DNA of 64,000 bases from Citreimonas sp042096055 (GCF_042096055.1 NZ_JBELMH010000009.1:1-64000); one strand, 5' to 3'; positions 16,302 to 24,803 are shown, numbered from the stretch's first letter. Numbers and translations: made by a program. Notes: generated by a model not told the origin, from the letters alone.

Positions 16302-17234
16302 ATGCTTGAGATCCTGCTGAAGACCCTGCCCTTCTTCGCCCTGATCGGGCTGGGCTACGGCGCCGCGCGCACGCACTTCTTCTCGGAAGAGGCGACCGCC
16401 TACCTGACGAAGTTCGTCTTCTACTTCGCGCTGTCGGCGATGCTGTTCCGGTTCTCGGCCACGCTGTCGATCGACCAGATCTTCGACGCGCGGCTGGCCA
16501 TGGCGTATCTGTGGGGCACCGCCTTCGTCTACGGCATCGCCATGCTCGTGGCCTTTTTGCGCGGCCTCGACACCCCCACCGCGGCGATCGAGTCGCAATG
16601 CGCGGCGATCGGCAACACCGGCTTTCTCGGCGTGCCGATGCTGGCCGTCCTGCTGGGGCAGGAGGCGGTCGGCCCGATCATCCTGGTGCTGTCCATCGAC
16701 CTGATCGTGTTCTCGTCGGCGCTGGTGATCCTGGTCACCGGCTCGCGCGGGACGGGCGGCGCGGGCGCGATCGTGCGGACCGTGCTGCTGGGGCTGGTGA
16801 AGAACCCGATGATCGTGGCGATCGTCTCGGGGCTTGCCTTTGCCTGGACCGGGCTGCCGCTGCCCGCGCCGGTCAACGACTTCCTGACCATCCTCGGCAA
16901 CGCCGCGACGCCTGGCGCGCTGTTCGCCATCGGCGCATCGCTGGCGTCGAAATCGGCCGAGCGGCTGCAGATCGCCGGGTGGCTCAGCTTCTGCAAGCTG
17001 GTGCTGCACCCGGCGCTGGTCGCCTTGGCGGCGTTCTTCGTCTTCCCGGTCGACGCCTACAAGGCGTCGGTCGCGATCTCGGCCGCGGCGCTGCCGGTGG
17101 CCGGCAACGTCTTCATCCTGGCGCAGCATTACGGGGTCGCGCCTCAGCGCGTGTCGGCGTCGATCCTGATCTCGACCACGGCGTCGATCCTGACGGTCAG
17201 CGCGGTGATCGCGCTGGTCAGCGGCTCTGGCTGA
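16302..17234 (+). CDS. AEC-family (auxin efflux carrier-like) transporter
   Basis: 310 residues and about ten hydrophobic segments in two five-helix halves, the normal AEC build. Landmarks are ALIGLGYGAARTHFFSEEA at the N-terminus and the helix-break QCAAIGNTGFLGVPML. Bacterial members export malate, malonate or other carboxylates; the substrate here is unknown. Its last 17 bases overlap the convergent B12-binding gene. Confidence 0.9.
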   Translation: MLEILLKTLPFFALIGLGYGAARTHFFSEEATAYLTKFVFYFALSAMLFRFSATLSIDQIFDARLAMAYLWGTAFVYGIAMLVAFLRGLDTPTAAIESQCAAIGNTGFLGVPMLAVLLGQEAVGPIILVLSIDLIVFSSALVILVTGSRGTGGAGAIVRTVLLGLVKNPMIVAIVSGLAFAWTGLPLPAPVNDFLTILGNAATPGALFAIGASLASKSAERLQIAGWLSFCKLVLHPALVALAAFFVFPVDAYKASVAISAAALPVAGNVFILAQHYGVAPQRVSASILISTTASILTVSAVIALVSGSG

Positions 17235-18045
17235 GGCCCGGCAGCAGACCGTGCAGCCGCTCGAGCTCGGTGCGGCAATGCTCCATCTGCCAGGCCGCCC
17301 CGTCCGCGCCCACCCGCGCGGCCAGCCCGTCATCGTCGCGCGCCAGCCGGCCGCCCACGAAGACCAGCACCTTGGGCGCAACGACGCGCAGTGCCACGAT
17401 CACGTGCGCCAGAGCCGGCAGCCGTTCGAGGCTGCCCGCCGACAACCCGACGATGGGAAAGCGGGCCCGCTTGACCATTTCGACCAGCCGTTCCTCGGTG
17501 GTTCCCAGTTCCAGGTGCACGTCCCAGCCGTCGTCGCGGAACAGGTCCGACGCCATGGTGATGCCCAGTACGTGATCCTCACCCGGCACTGTGGCGAACA
17601 GCGCGCAGCGGCCGCGGCGCGGCTCGAACGGCGGGGCGAGGTCGCGCAGGTCGCGCAGCAGCGTCAGCGTGCGCGCGCCGGCCAGCCGCATGTCGGACGA
17701 CGACACGCGTCCCAGGTCCCACAGCACGCCCAGGCGGTGCGCGGCGGGGCTGATGTGATACAGGCACAGGTCCGCGTGGCTCGCGCCCTCGTCGTGGGCC
17801 TTGAGGATCATCTTGCGGGCGGCCTGCGGGTCGAGCGAGATCAGCGCGCGGCACAGTTCGGGCACGTCGGGCTGCTGCCTTGGCCGCTCGGCCTCGTGCC
17901 GCGCGCGATCCACGTCGTCGGCCCAGCGCGCGAGGCGCGAGATGACCTCGTGCGCGAAGGTGATCAAAACCGAGTCTGGAAGCGCCGCGACCCGTGCAGC
18001 CGCTTCGCCGTCGTGCCCGAATGTCCGTACTGGCAGATCGGCCAT
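17218..18045 (-). CDS. Cobalamin-binding-domain sensor protein (PpaA/CarH-like domain)
   Basis: 275 residues. The N-terminal two-thirds carries a helical cap (about 60-140, ending in LAGARTLTLLRDLRDLA) and a B12-binding Rossmann-like domain starting at CALFATVPGEDHVLGITMAS. The usual DxHxxG appears as ExHxxG (EDHVLG), a variant I associate with light/redox-type B12 domains. The loop VGLSAGSLERL and VFVGGRLARDDDG match the rest of the fold. There is no DNA-binding domain in this chain and no photosynthesis genes nearby, so its partner is unknown. I start at MADLPVRTFG; a GTG 30 bases upstream is less likely. Confidence 0.8.
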   Translation of the reverse strand: MADLPVRTFGHDGEAAARVAALPDSVLITFAHEVISRLARWADDVDRARHEAERPRQQPDVPELCRALISLDPQAARKMILKAHDEGASHADLCLYHISPAAHRLGVLWDLGRVSSSDMRLAGARTLTLLRDLRDLAPPFEPRRGRCALFATVPGEDHVLGITMASDLFRDDGWDVHLELGTTEERLVEMVKRARFPIVGLSAGSLERLPALAHVIVALRVVAPKVLVFVGGRLARDDDGLAARVGADGAAWQMEHCRTELERLHGLLPGLSQSR

Positions 18046-18152
18046 CCTGTCCCCCCCGGACCGCGACCCTCGCACGCCGGGCGGCTCGCCCGTGGTTCAC
18101 GGTGCGCCGCGGCAGGGGGTCCCGTCAACCACAGGTTATGGCGCAGGCGGGC

Positions 18153-18860
18153 TTAGTCAACACGCCGGACCAGCAACTGGTTCCCAGGACCGCGGCGCGT
18201 CTCGAACACTTTCAGGTCGGCGACCAAGTCCGACAGCTTGCGCTTGCCGTAGGTCCGCGTGTCGAAATCGGGATGCGCGGCGGTGATGTATTGGCCCAGC
18301 GGGCCCAGCGCGTACCACTCGTCATCTTGGTCCAGCCCGGCCATCGCCTTGAAGATGAGGTCGCGCGCTTCTTTAAGGTCGCCCGTCGGCGCGGGGCGCT
18401 CGCCCTCGGCCTTCTCCGGCGCGTTGTCGAGGTTCTCGAGGTAGATGAACCGCTTGCACGCCTTGCGGAACGCGTCTGGCGTCTTCTGCATCCCCATCCC
18501 GTAGACGTCGAGCCCCTGCTCGCGCAGGCGCGAGGCCAGCCGCGTGAAGTCTGAGTCCGAACTCACCAGCACGAACCCGCCGAAGCGGCCGGTATGCATC
18601 AGGTCCATCGCGTCGATGACCAACGCGATATCGCTGGCGTTCTTGCCCACGGTGTTGGCCGGCTGGTGCAGCGGGACCAGCCCGAACTCGGCCTGCACCT
18701 TGGACCAGCCGTGCATCTGGTGGCTTGAGAAGTCGCCGTAGCAGCGCCGCACCGACGCCTCGCCGATGGATGCGATCTCGTCGAAGATCGCCTTGGTGTA
18801 CTTGGGCGAGGTGTTGTCGGCGTCGATCAACACCGCAAGCAGCTTGGTCTCGTCTGGCAT
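18153..18860 (-). CDS. NYN-domain (LabA/DUF88) protein with a C-terminal OST-HTH/LOTUS-like domain
   Basis: 235 residues. The N-terminal NYN (PIN-like nuclease) domain shows its acidic signature: VLIDADNTSPKY, SDIALVIDAMDL and LVSSDSDFTRLASRLREQG. After a short linker, residues about 160-235 (LIFKAMAGLDQDDEWYALG to KLSDLVADLKVFE) look like an OST-HTH/LOTUS RNA-binding domain. The pairing suggests an RNA-directed ribonuclease. I start at MPDETKLLAV with GGAGGCCCC upstream. It is monocistronic, 107 bases upstream of nothing on its own strand but the B12 gene. Confidence 0.85.
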   Translation of the reverse strand: MPDETKLLAVLIDADNTSPKYTKAIFDEIASIGEASVRRCYGDFSSHQMHGWSKVQAEFGLVPLHQPANTVGKNASDIALVIDAMDLMHTGRFGGFVLVSSDSDFTRLASRLREQGLDVYGMGMQKTPDAFRKACKRFIYLENLDNAPEKAEGERPAPTGDLKEARDLIFKAMAGLDQDDEWYALGPLGQYITAAHPDFDTRTYGKRKLSDLVADLKVFETRRGPGNQLLVRRVD

Positions 18861-19208
18861 GGGGCCTCCGTTGTTGCGGCCTTGTACCCTGACGCGCCCC
18901 GCGTGACGAGGGGGCATGGCCGCGCGACCTGGCACCCGCGGGACGCGCCCGCCGGAATCGGGATGCAACCAAGCGGTTCCATTAAAACATTCACATCTTC
19001 TTTACAGGACACGTCGCGGCCAGCGACGCCTAAAATTATATCATTCAAAATCATGCGGTTAAAGGAATTTCCACGACCGTGGCCGTCGGATCACGCCCAC
19101 CCGCACCGTAGCAACCGCGCAACACTTCCCGCGGGCGGGCCTTACCCGGCGGATCAACCCGCTAGGTGGGCATGTTCAAACCGCGACACCAATCGAAAGG
19201 GGAGTCCC
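18861..19208. other. Intergenic region between the divergent NYN and DUF481-like genes
   Basis: 348 bases with no gene I can support. Bases about 18970-19070 are conspicuously AT-rich compared with the surroundings and probably hold the promoters. A perfect palindrome CCACG-AC-CGTGG lies at 19071-19082. A clear Shine-Dalgarno (AGGGGAG) precedes the ATG at 19209. The long leader of about 130 bases between palindrome and start codon is unexplained. Confidence 0.5.
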
Positions 19209-20036
19209 ATGGGAAACCGCACACTGCCATACATCACGCTGGCCGGCATCGTCGCCTTCACGCCTGCCTTCGCGCAGACGGCGTTCGACAACACCAACAT
19301 GGCGGAAGACCGCAACGAGGCCTTGGCCGAGGACATCGAGGATGACTTCGAGCGGGACATCGACGACTTCGGCAACCGTGGTCGCGCGCTCGGCTTCGAC
19401 GGCTCGGTCGCGCTGCGCGGCTCGGCCACCAGCGGCAACAGCGACGACGTCTATCTCGGGATCGGTTCGAACCTGGGCTACTACGACGGCACCAACGGCT
19501 ACACCCTGCGTCTGAACTACACCTATGCCGAGGACGAGGGCGACACGACCGAGGAAAGCCTGTTCTACGACTTCCAGTACACCCGCGACTTCACCAGCCG
19601 CGCCTACGGCTTCGCCAAGGTGCAGGGCACGGTCGACGAGTTCTCGGCCTATGACAGCGACACCTTCGTCGGTATCGGTGCCGGTTACTGGATCTACGAC
19701 CAGCCGACCATCAAGTGGGCGGTCCAGGGTGGCCCCGGCTACCGCGTGGCCGAGCTTGACGACGCGCTGGACGCGGACTTCGAGGAAGAGGCGCTCAGCC
19801 TGTCCTCGGCGTTCTCCTACCAGATCTCGCCGACCACGTTCATGACCAACGACACCGACATCATCGGGTCGGAGTCGGACACGGTCATCTACAACGAGAT
19901 CGGCCTGAACGTCGCGCTGAACGATACCCTGGCGCTGCGCACCAGCCTCGGGACCGAGTATCACACCGACCCGCAGGACGGCTTCGACGACACCGACAAC
20001 ACGCTGGGCGTGTCGCTGGTGATCGGCCTGAACTAA
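19209..20036 (+). CDS. Outer-membrane beta-barrel protein, DUF481-like
   Basis: 275 residues. A signal peptide (to about residue 22, PAFAQ) is followed by a very acidic segment (EDRNEALAEDIEDDFERDID), then alternating strands such as VALRGSATSGNSDDVYLGIG, ESLFYDFQYTRDFTSRAYGF and a terminal LGVSLVIGLN, as expected of a small barrel. This resembles the DUF481 (YdiY) family, whose role is unknown. The low pI and Asp-rich composition are usual for marine bacteria. The next gene is exoD-like, 158 bases downstream. Confidence 0.8.
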   Translation: MGNRTLPYITLAGIVAFTPAFAQTAFDNTNMAEDRNEALAEDIEDDFERDIDDFGNRGRALGFDGSVALRGSATSGNSDDVYLGIGSNLGYYDGTNGYTLRLNYTYAEDEGDTTEESLFYDFQYTRDFTSRAYGFAKVQGTVDEFSAYDSDTFVGIGAGYWIYDQPTIKWAVQGGPGYRVAELDDALDADFEEEALSLSSAFSYQISPTTFMTNDTDIIGSESDTVIYNEIGLNVALNDTLALRTSLGTEYHTDPQDGFDDTDNTLGVSLVIGLN

Positions 20037-20049
20037 GGCGATCCCGCAT

Positions 20050-20076
20050 CCGGGCGCGCGGACTTTCCGCGTGCCC
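20050..20076 (+). terminator. Hairpin downstream of the DUF481-like gene
   Basis: An 11-bp stem, CGGGCGCGCGG with CCGCGTGCCCG (one G-U pair), lies 14 bases after the stop. No T-run follows, so it may be a Rho-assisted terminator or an mRNA 3'-end stabiliser. Confidence 0.4.
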
Positions 20077-20194
20077 GCTTCGGACAGGAGCGTACGGGCA
20101 ACCGTGCGCCCCTTTTCGTGCGCCCCTGCCTGCGCGGCACGCACCGGCGGAACACGCCGTGACACGCCACGTTCTCCGCTAAAGGAGTGCATGC

Positions 20195-20797
20195 ATGAAA
20201 CAGCAGCAAGGCGCGCTCACCGACATCGTCGACGAGCTGGAGCAGGCGTCCCGGAACGAGGACAAGGTACAGGTCGGCCACCTGATCGACGCGCTCGACC
20301 ATCGGGGCTACGGCCCCGCCCTCGCCGTGCTGCCGCTGATCGAACTCACGCCCATCGGCGGCATACCCGGATTCCCGACGCTGCTGGCGCTGGCGCTGGC
20401 CAGCATCGTGATCCGCCTGCTGATGGGCTACGAGCATTTCTGGGCGCCGCAATGGGTGCGCCGGCGGCATCTCGATTCAGACAAGGTGATGACGTCCCTG
20501 GAATGGCTCAAGCCCGTGTCGCTGCGCATCGACGCCAAGCTGCACGAGCGCGTGAAGCGCTTCGCCGGCCCGACCGGCCGCCGCGCCGCCTGCATCGTGA
20601 TCCTGCTTCTGCTGCTGACCGTTCCGCCGCTCGAGCTTATCCCGTTCGCCACCTCCGGCCCGATGATCGTCATCGCCATCTTCGGCTTGGGTCTGCTCTA
20701 CCGCGACGGGCTGCTGATGCTGCTGGGCTTCGCCGGCGCCGCGATCGCCATCGCGGGCGGCGCCTGGGGCCTGCTCGCCGGCGGCGGAAGCGGCTGA
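20195..20797 (+). CDS. ExoD-family membrane protein
   Basis: 200 residues. The N-terminal half contains the ExoD signature (LIDALDHRGYGPALAVLPLIELTPIGGIPG in parts), followed by three or four hydrophobic segments, including IVILLLLLTVPPLELIPFA and a C-terminal AIAGGAWGLLAG helix. ExoD was first linked to exopolysaccharide synthesis and alkaline tolerance in Sinorhizobium; the mechanism is unknown. No polysaccharide genes accompany it here. Shine-Dalgarno AAAGGAG precedes the ATG. Confidence 0.88.
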   Translation: MKQQQGALTDIVDELEQASRNEDKVQVGHLIDALDHRGYGPALAVLPLIELTPIGGIPGFPTLLALALASIVIRLLMGYEHFWAPQWVRRRHLDSDKVMTSLEWLKPVSLRIDAKLHERVKRFAGPTGRRAACIVILLLLLTVPPLELIPFATSGPMIVIAIFGLGLLYRDGLLMLLGFAGAAIAIAGGAWGLLAGGGSG

Positions 20798-20837
20798 GGC
20801 GGCACAGCGGCCGGCTGCCGCGCGTCCGAAGTCGCGG

Positions 20838-21332
20838 CTAAAGCCCGCGGAACATCACCAGCGCGTCGACCGCGCCTGCGTCGGGGTGCCGGAACGCGCC
20901 CGGCAGGCGGCCGACGATCTCGAACCCGGCGCGCTGCCACAAGGCCACCGCGCGGGCATTGGTCTCGATCACGAAGTTGAATTGCATCGCCGCGAAGCCA
21001 AGCGCCCGCGCCTCGGCCAAGGCGCGGTCCAGCATGGCGCGCGCCACGCCGCGGCCCTGCGCGTCCGGCGCGGTGACGAAGCCCGCGTTGCACACATGCG
21101 CCCCGCCGCCCGCCTGGTTGCGCACCACGTAGAAGGTGCCCAGCGGCATGTCGCCCGCGTCCTCGGCGACGAAGACCGCGCGCCCGCCGCCGGTCCAGTA
21201 GGCCAGCGCGTCGGCCTCGGCGATATCGCGGTCGATGGCATAGGTCTCACCTGCCCGGAAGACCGGCATCAGCATGGCGGTCACCGCGCGACCGTCTTCG
21301 GGCGTGTAAGGGCGGATCGTCAGCGTGCTCAT
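20838..21332 (-). CDS. GNAT-family N-acetyltransferase
   Basis: 164 residues. The acetyl-CoA-binding motif A is present as FVTAPDAQGRGVARAMLDRA (Q/R-x-x-G-x-G/A), and ALWQRAGFEIVGRLPGAF matches motif B and the end of the fold. Substrate specificity cannot be read from the sequence. I start at MSTLTIRPYTPEDG; an extra 13 in-frame residues upstream look non-native. It converges with exoD. Confidence 0.88.
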   Translation of the reverse strand: MSTLTIRPYTPEDGRAVTAMLMPVFRAGETYAIDRDIAEADALAYWTGGGRAVFVAEDAGDMPLGTFYVVRNQAGGGAHVCNAGFVTAPDAQGRGVARAMLDRALAEARALGFAAMQFNFVIETNARAVALWQRAGFEIVGRLPGAFRHPDAGAVDALVMFRGL

Positions 21333-21435
21333 CCCCGTCTGGTGCCACGTTCCGCCGGCCGGGAAAAGCACCTCGGTCGGTCGGCGACGTATTCAAGACG
21401 TTTGCAGGAAACACGCGCGCGCGAAGACGATCTGT

Positions 21436-21471
21436 CTTAGGATGAAGTTCTATTTCATCATTCATTCTAAG
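21436..21471. promoter_or_regulatory. AT-rich imperfect palindrome upstream of the 293-aa orphan gene
   Basis: CTTAGGATGAA (21436-21446) and TTCATTCTAAG (21461-21471) form 11-base arms with one mismatch around a 14-base centre. It ends 11 bases before the start codon in an AT-rich patch. It could be an operator or an mRNA hairpin covering the ribosome-binding site; no Shine-Dalgarno other than AAGG at its edge is visible. Confidence 0.45.
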
Positions 21472-21482
21472 GTAGAATTGCC

Positions 21483-22364
21483 ATGCCCGATCCCACGCCC
21501 CCCATTCCCGGCGCCGAGATGAACGCGATGCTGCTGCTCGGCCTGCCCGATCGACCGCTGGACGCCGAGGGGTATTTCACGCTTCTGGGCAAGCAGGCGG
21601 TCACCTTCACCGGCGCCAAGCCCGTCACGCTCGAACCGGGGGACAAGCTCTACCGCGTCTTCGGCGGCAAGGCAGCCGCGAAGGGCGGCTTCTGGGCGCC
21701 CGAGGCCCCGGCCCCCGGCACGACCGAGGGCGCATGGCGCGCCTCGAACGCCGTGGTGCCCGCCTGGAACGACGGGACCGAGGTCGAGGCCCTGACCGTC
21801 AAGGAGGATGCCGCGCTGCAATGCTGGACCGGGACCATCGAGTCCCAGCCGGCGATGGACAAGCAGGGCGTCGTGCTGCCCGACTGGTGGCTGGTGGGCG
21901 GCGGCACGCAATTCTTCGTCCAGTTCTGGACCCCCGCCTTTACCGAGGCCGTCACGCTCGACACGGTCGGGCCGACGCCGTGGGATGCCCCGCCCGCCCC
22001 GTCCGCGCAGGCCTACGTCGCGCCGGTCGCGACGGCTGCCGACCTGGACCCGGGCGACCCCGTGCAGGCCCACGTGGTCGAGGTGCTGGCCCTGGCCGAG
22101 GCGCTGCGCGCGATGGCCGCGGCGCTGCCCGATGCCGAGGGCGCGCGGATGGCCGCCGCGGCGGACACGGTCCTGACCACGGCCAACACGATCCTCGAAA
22201 ACCAGGGGCGGGACGATGCGATGGTGGCCGTCGCGGTGCGGTCGCATCTCGACCTCGGCCGGCATATCGAGCCCGACCCCGCCTGGCCGGCCTCCGGCGC
22301 CGTCGATCGCGCGGTGACCCGGGTCGTCGGCAGCGCGGCGGCCCTGTCGAACCGCGCCGGCTGA
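21483..22364 (+). CDS. Orphan two-domain protein of unknown function
   Basis: 293 residues with no signal peptide or membrane helix. Residues about 40-150 form a compact domain with a recognisable cadence: DKLYRVFGGKAAAKGGFWAP, then AVVPAWNDGTEVEAL, CWTG, and WWLVGGGTQFFVQF. The YRV-GG...WN...GGG-Q pattern reminds me of domains in effector- or toxin-like proteins, but I cannot name a family. Residues about 185-293 are Ala-rich helices (VEVLALAEALRAMAAALPDA; IEPDPAWPASGAVDRAV). No immunity-like partner follows; the next gene is imuB after 169 bases. Confidence 0.55.
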   Translation: MPDPTPPIPGAEMNAMLLLGLPDRPLDAEGYFTLLGKQAVTFTGAKPVTLEPGDKLYRVFGGKAAAKGGFWAPEAPAPGTTEGAWRASNAVVPAWNDGTEVEALTVKEDAALQCWTGTIESQPAMDKQGVVLPDWWLVGGGTQFFVQFWTPAFTEAVTLDTVGPTPWDAPPAPSAQAYVAPVATAADLDPGDPVQAHVVEVLALAEALRAMAAALPDAEGARMAAAADTVLTTANTILENQGRDDAMVAVAVRSHLDLGRHIEPDPAWPASGAVDRAVTRVVGSAAALSNRAG

Positions 22365-22384
22365 GCGAGGGGGGCGATCTGGGG

Positions 22385-22401
22385 TGTCCCACGAAGGGAC
22401 A
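22385..22401. terminator. Short hairpin after the 293-aa orphan gene
   Basis: Perfect arms TGTCCC and GGGACA around ACGAA, 20 bases past the stop and followed by ATTTG. It is a weak terminator candidate. Confidence 0.3.
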
Positions 22402-22533
22402 TTTGTGCGCGCAAGGAAAATCAATGGCTTGCAGAGACGGATTCAGACTTCGTTAGGATCTCGGCCCTCGCGGGGACTCGACTCATGGCGCTGCGGCACC
22501 TAGAATAGGTCGTGAACAAACGCTGCCGCCGCC

Positions 22534-24192
22534 ATGCCCCACCGCCGAATCCTCTCGCTCTGGTTTCCCCGCCTCGGCGCCGAACGGGCGATCCGGACCG
22601 AACCGTTTCTGGCCGACCGCCCGCTTGCCATCGTCGAGCAGGACGGCCCGTCGCAGGTCCTCTCCTCGCTCTCGCTGGCGGCCTCGGGCGCGGGCCTGCA
22701 CCGGGGCCAGCCCCTGCGCGACGCCACCGCCATGTGCGCCGACCTGGTCACCCGCCCCCGCGACAGCCGGGCCGAGCGGGCCTTTCTCGACGCGCTGCAC
22801 CGCTGGGCGGGCAAGTTCTCGCCCTGGGTGTCGGCCGAGCGGCCCGAGGCGCTGGTGGTGGACCTCACGGGCTGTGCGCACCTCTTCGGCGGCGAAAGCG
22901 CGCTTGCCGAACAGGTGGCGCAGGATTGCGCCGACCTGGGCCTGACCGTGCGGCTGGGCCTGGCCGACACGCTGGGCGCGGCCTGGGCCCTGGCCCGCTA
23001 CGCCGGCGCCGCCCCGGGCGCGCACCGCACCGGCGACGCGATCGAGCAGGAGGCCCGCGCCACCCGCGCCCGCGCCGGCAAGCGACGACACTGGGAACGC
23101 GGCGGCGCGGCCCCCCCGGTCGTGGCGGCCTCGGCCGCGCAGGGCCGGATCGCGCCGCCGGGGCAAAGCTGGCAGGCCCTGTCGCCGCTGCCGGTGGCCG
23201 CCCTTCGGCTCGAGCCCGACACGCAGGCGCAGCTGGCGCGGCTGGGGCTGCGCCGCGTGGGCGACCTGCTGGGCCAGCCGCGCGCCGGGCTGGCACGCCG
23301 CTTCGGGCGTGGCCTCGTCGACCGGCTCGACCAGGCGACCGGCGCCGCGCCCGAGCCGATCTCGCCCGCCGCCGCACCGCACCGCTTCGCCGTGCGCCTG
23401 TCTTTCCCAGACCCGATCGGGCTGCGCGACGACGTCGAGGCCGCGCTCGACCGGCTGCTGGAGCATCTCTGCGGCCGCCTGCGCCGGCGGGCCGTCGGCG
23501 CGCGTGTCCTGCGGCTCGAGGCATGGCGCTGCGACGGCACGATGACCGACCGCGGCGTGACCGCGGCGGTGGCCAGCTTCGACGCCGCGCGCCTCAAGCC
23601 GCTGCTGGCGATGAAGCTCGACGACCTCGACGCCGGGCAGGGCATCGACATGCTGCGGCTCGAGGCGCAGCGGACCGAGCCGATCCACGACCGCACCCCC
23701 GCCGGCCATGCCGAGGCCGCCAGTCGCGCCACCGCCCGCACCGGGCAATCCGTCGCGTTCGAGGACCTGATCGGGCGACTGGGGGCCCGGCTGGGGATGG
23801 AGGCGATCACCCGCCGGCACCCGGGCCAGAGCCACCTTCCCGAGAAGGAGGCGCTGACCCTGGCCGCCGCGTGGTCCGAGCCCTGCGGCGCCTGGCCCGC
23901 CCCCGCGGTGCCGCGGCCGCTGACGCTGTGGCCGCTGCCCGAACCGGTGCAGGCCCCCGACCACCCCGACCCGCCGGCTACGTTCCGCTGGCGCGGGCGC
24001 GACTGGGTCGTCGAGGGCGCCACCGGCCCCGAGCGCATCGCGCCCGAATGGTGGCTGGACGACCCGGCCTGGCGGTCGGGCGCGCGGGATTACTGGCGGT
24101 TCGAGACCGACCGCGGCGAGAGGCTGTGGCTGTTCTACGCGCACGGCGCGACCCTGTCGCCGGGATGGTTCTGCCACGGCGCCTTTGCCTGA
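22534..24192 (+). CDS. imuB: ImuB-like Y-family polymerase homologue (mutasome subunit)
   Basis: 552 residues. The N-terminus RRILSLWFPRLGAERAIR and segments ALVVDLTGCAHLFGGE, LRLGLADTLGAAWALARYA-like and LPVAALRLEPDTQAQLARLG are those of ImuB. The DxxF and DE metal-binding acids of active Y-family polymerases are not in their expected places, as is normal for ImuB. In SOS mutagenesis ImuB bridges the beta clamp, ImuA and DnaE2/ImuC. Here imuA is absent and dnaE2 is 35 kb away. I found no GAAC-N7-GAAC or GTTC-N7-GTTC LexA box in the 169 bases upstream. Confidence 0.9.
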   Translation: MPHRRILSLWFPRLGAERAIRTEPFLADRPLAIVEQDGPSQVLSSLSLAASGAGLHRGQPLRDATAMCADLVTRPRDSRAERAFLDALHRWAGKFSPWVSAERPEALVVDLTGCAHLFGGESALAEQVAQDCADLGLTVRLGLADTLGAAWALARYAGAAPGAHRTGDAIEQEARATRARAGKRRHWERGGAAPPVVAASAAQGRIAPPGQSWQALSPLPVAALRLEPDTQAQLARLGLRRVGDLLGQPRAGLARRFGRGLVDRLDQATGAAPEPISPAAAPHRFAVRLSFPDPIGLRDDVEAALDRLLEHLCGRLRRRAVGARVLRLEAWRCDGTMTDRGVTAAVASFDAARLKPLLAMKLDDLDAGQGIDMLRLEAQRTEPIHDRTPAGHAEAASRATARTGQSVAFEDLIGRLGARLGMEAITRRHPGQSHLPEKEALTLAAAWSEPCGAWPAPAVPRPLTLWPLPEPVQAPDHPDPPATFRWRGRDWVVEGATGPERIAPEWWLDDPAWRSGARDYWRFETDRGERLWLFYAHGATLSPGWFCHGAFA

Positions 24193-24362
24193 GCGCGCAC
24201 ACGGCAAGCGCGCGCAACCCGCCGATGTCGCGTCGATACTGCACGAACAAGCCCACGCCTGCCCGGCTCTTCCCTCGGGTCAGCCCAGACCGGCCGGGTC
24301 ACCCGACGCAATCAACCCCCTCCCCTCGGCGATAACCGGCGAAATCGTTGATTGCGCGAACG

Positions 24363-24395
24363 AAAAAGGGGCACGGACCGATCGGTCCATGCCCC
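24363..24395 (-). terminator. Intrinsic terminator of rpmI-rplT
   Basis: On the minus strand a long stem (arms about GGGGCATGGACCG and CGGTCCGTGCCCC, one mismatch) is followed by TTTTTCG. It starts 28 bases after the rplT stop. Confidence 0.9.
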
Positions 24396-24422
24396 TTCGA
24401 ATTGCAGAGTCAGGCCGGGCGG

Positions 24423-24788
24423 TCAGGCCGCCAGCGCGCCCTTCGCCTGGTCGACGATCGCGTTGAACGCGTCGGGCTCGTGCACGGCGAGGTCGGCCAG
24501 CACCTTGCGGTCCACTTCAATCCCGGCCAGCGACAGGCCGTTGATGAAGCGCGAATAGGTCAGGCTTTCGTCATGCGCGCGCACGGCGGCGTTGATACGC
24601 TGGATCCACAGGGCGCGGAAATTGCGCTTGCGGTTCTTGCGGTCGCGCGTGGCGTACTGGTTGGCCTTGTCGACGGCTTGGGCCGCGACCCGGAAGGTGT
24701 TCTTGCGACGGCCGTAATAGCCTTTCGCCGCCTTGATGACCTTCTTGTGCCGTGCGTGGGTGACGGTTCCGCCTTTGGTTCGGGACAT
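24423..24788 (-). CDS. rplT: 50S ribosomal protein L20
   Basis: 121 residues, very basic, standard length. The N-terminal extension (MSRTKGGTVTHARHKKVIK) and the RKNTFRVAAQAVDKANQYA and RRKNRKRNFRALWIQRINAA-like parts are diagnostic. It binds 23S rRNA early in large-subunit assembly and in many bacteria represses its own operon. It lies 15 bases after rpmI; infC, often the first gene of this operon, is not present. Confidence 0.98.
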   Translation of the reverse strand: MSRTKGGTVTHARHKKVIKAAKGYYGRRKNTFRVAAQAVDKANQYATRDRKNRKRNFRALWIQRINAAVRAHDESLTYSRFINGLSLAGIEVDRKVLADLAVHEPDAFNAIVDQAKGALAA

Positions 24789-24803
24789 CTGTTATCCTCC
24801 TTC

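Noticed and set aside
17218..18045. PpaA/AerR photosynthesis regulator
   Set aside because: The B12 domain is similar in kind, but there are no photosynthesis genes here and not enough sequence evidence to give that name.
22365..22533. LexA box for imuB
   Set aside because: GAAC occurs once near 22514, but no second GAAC or GTTC lies at the required 7-base spacing.
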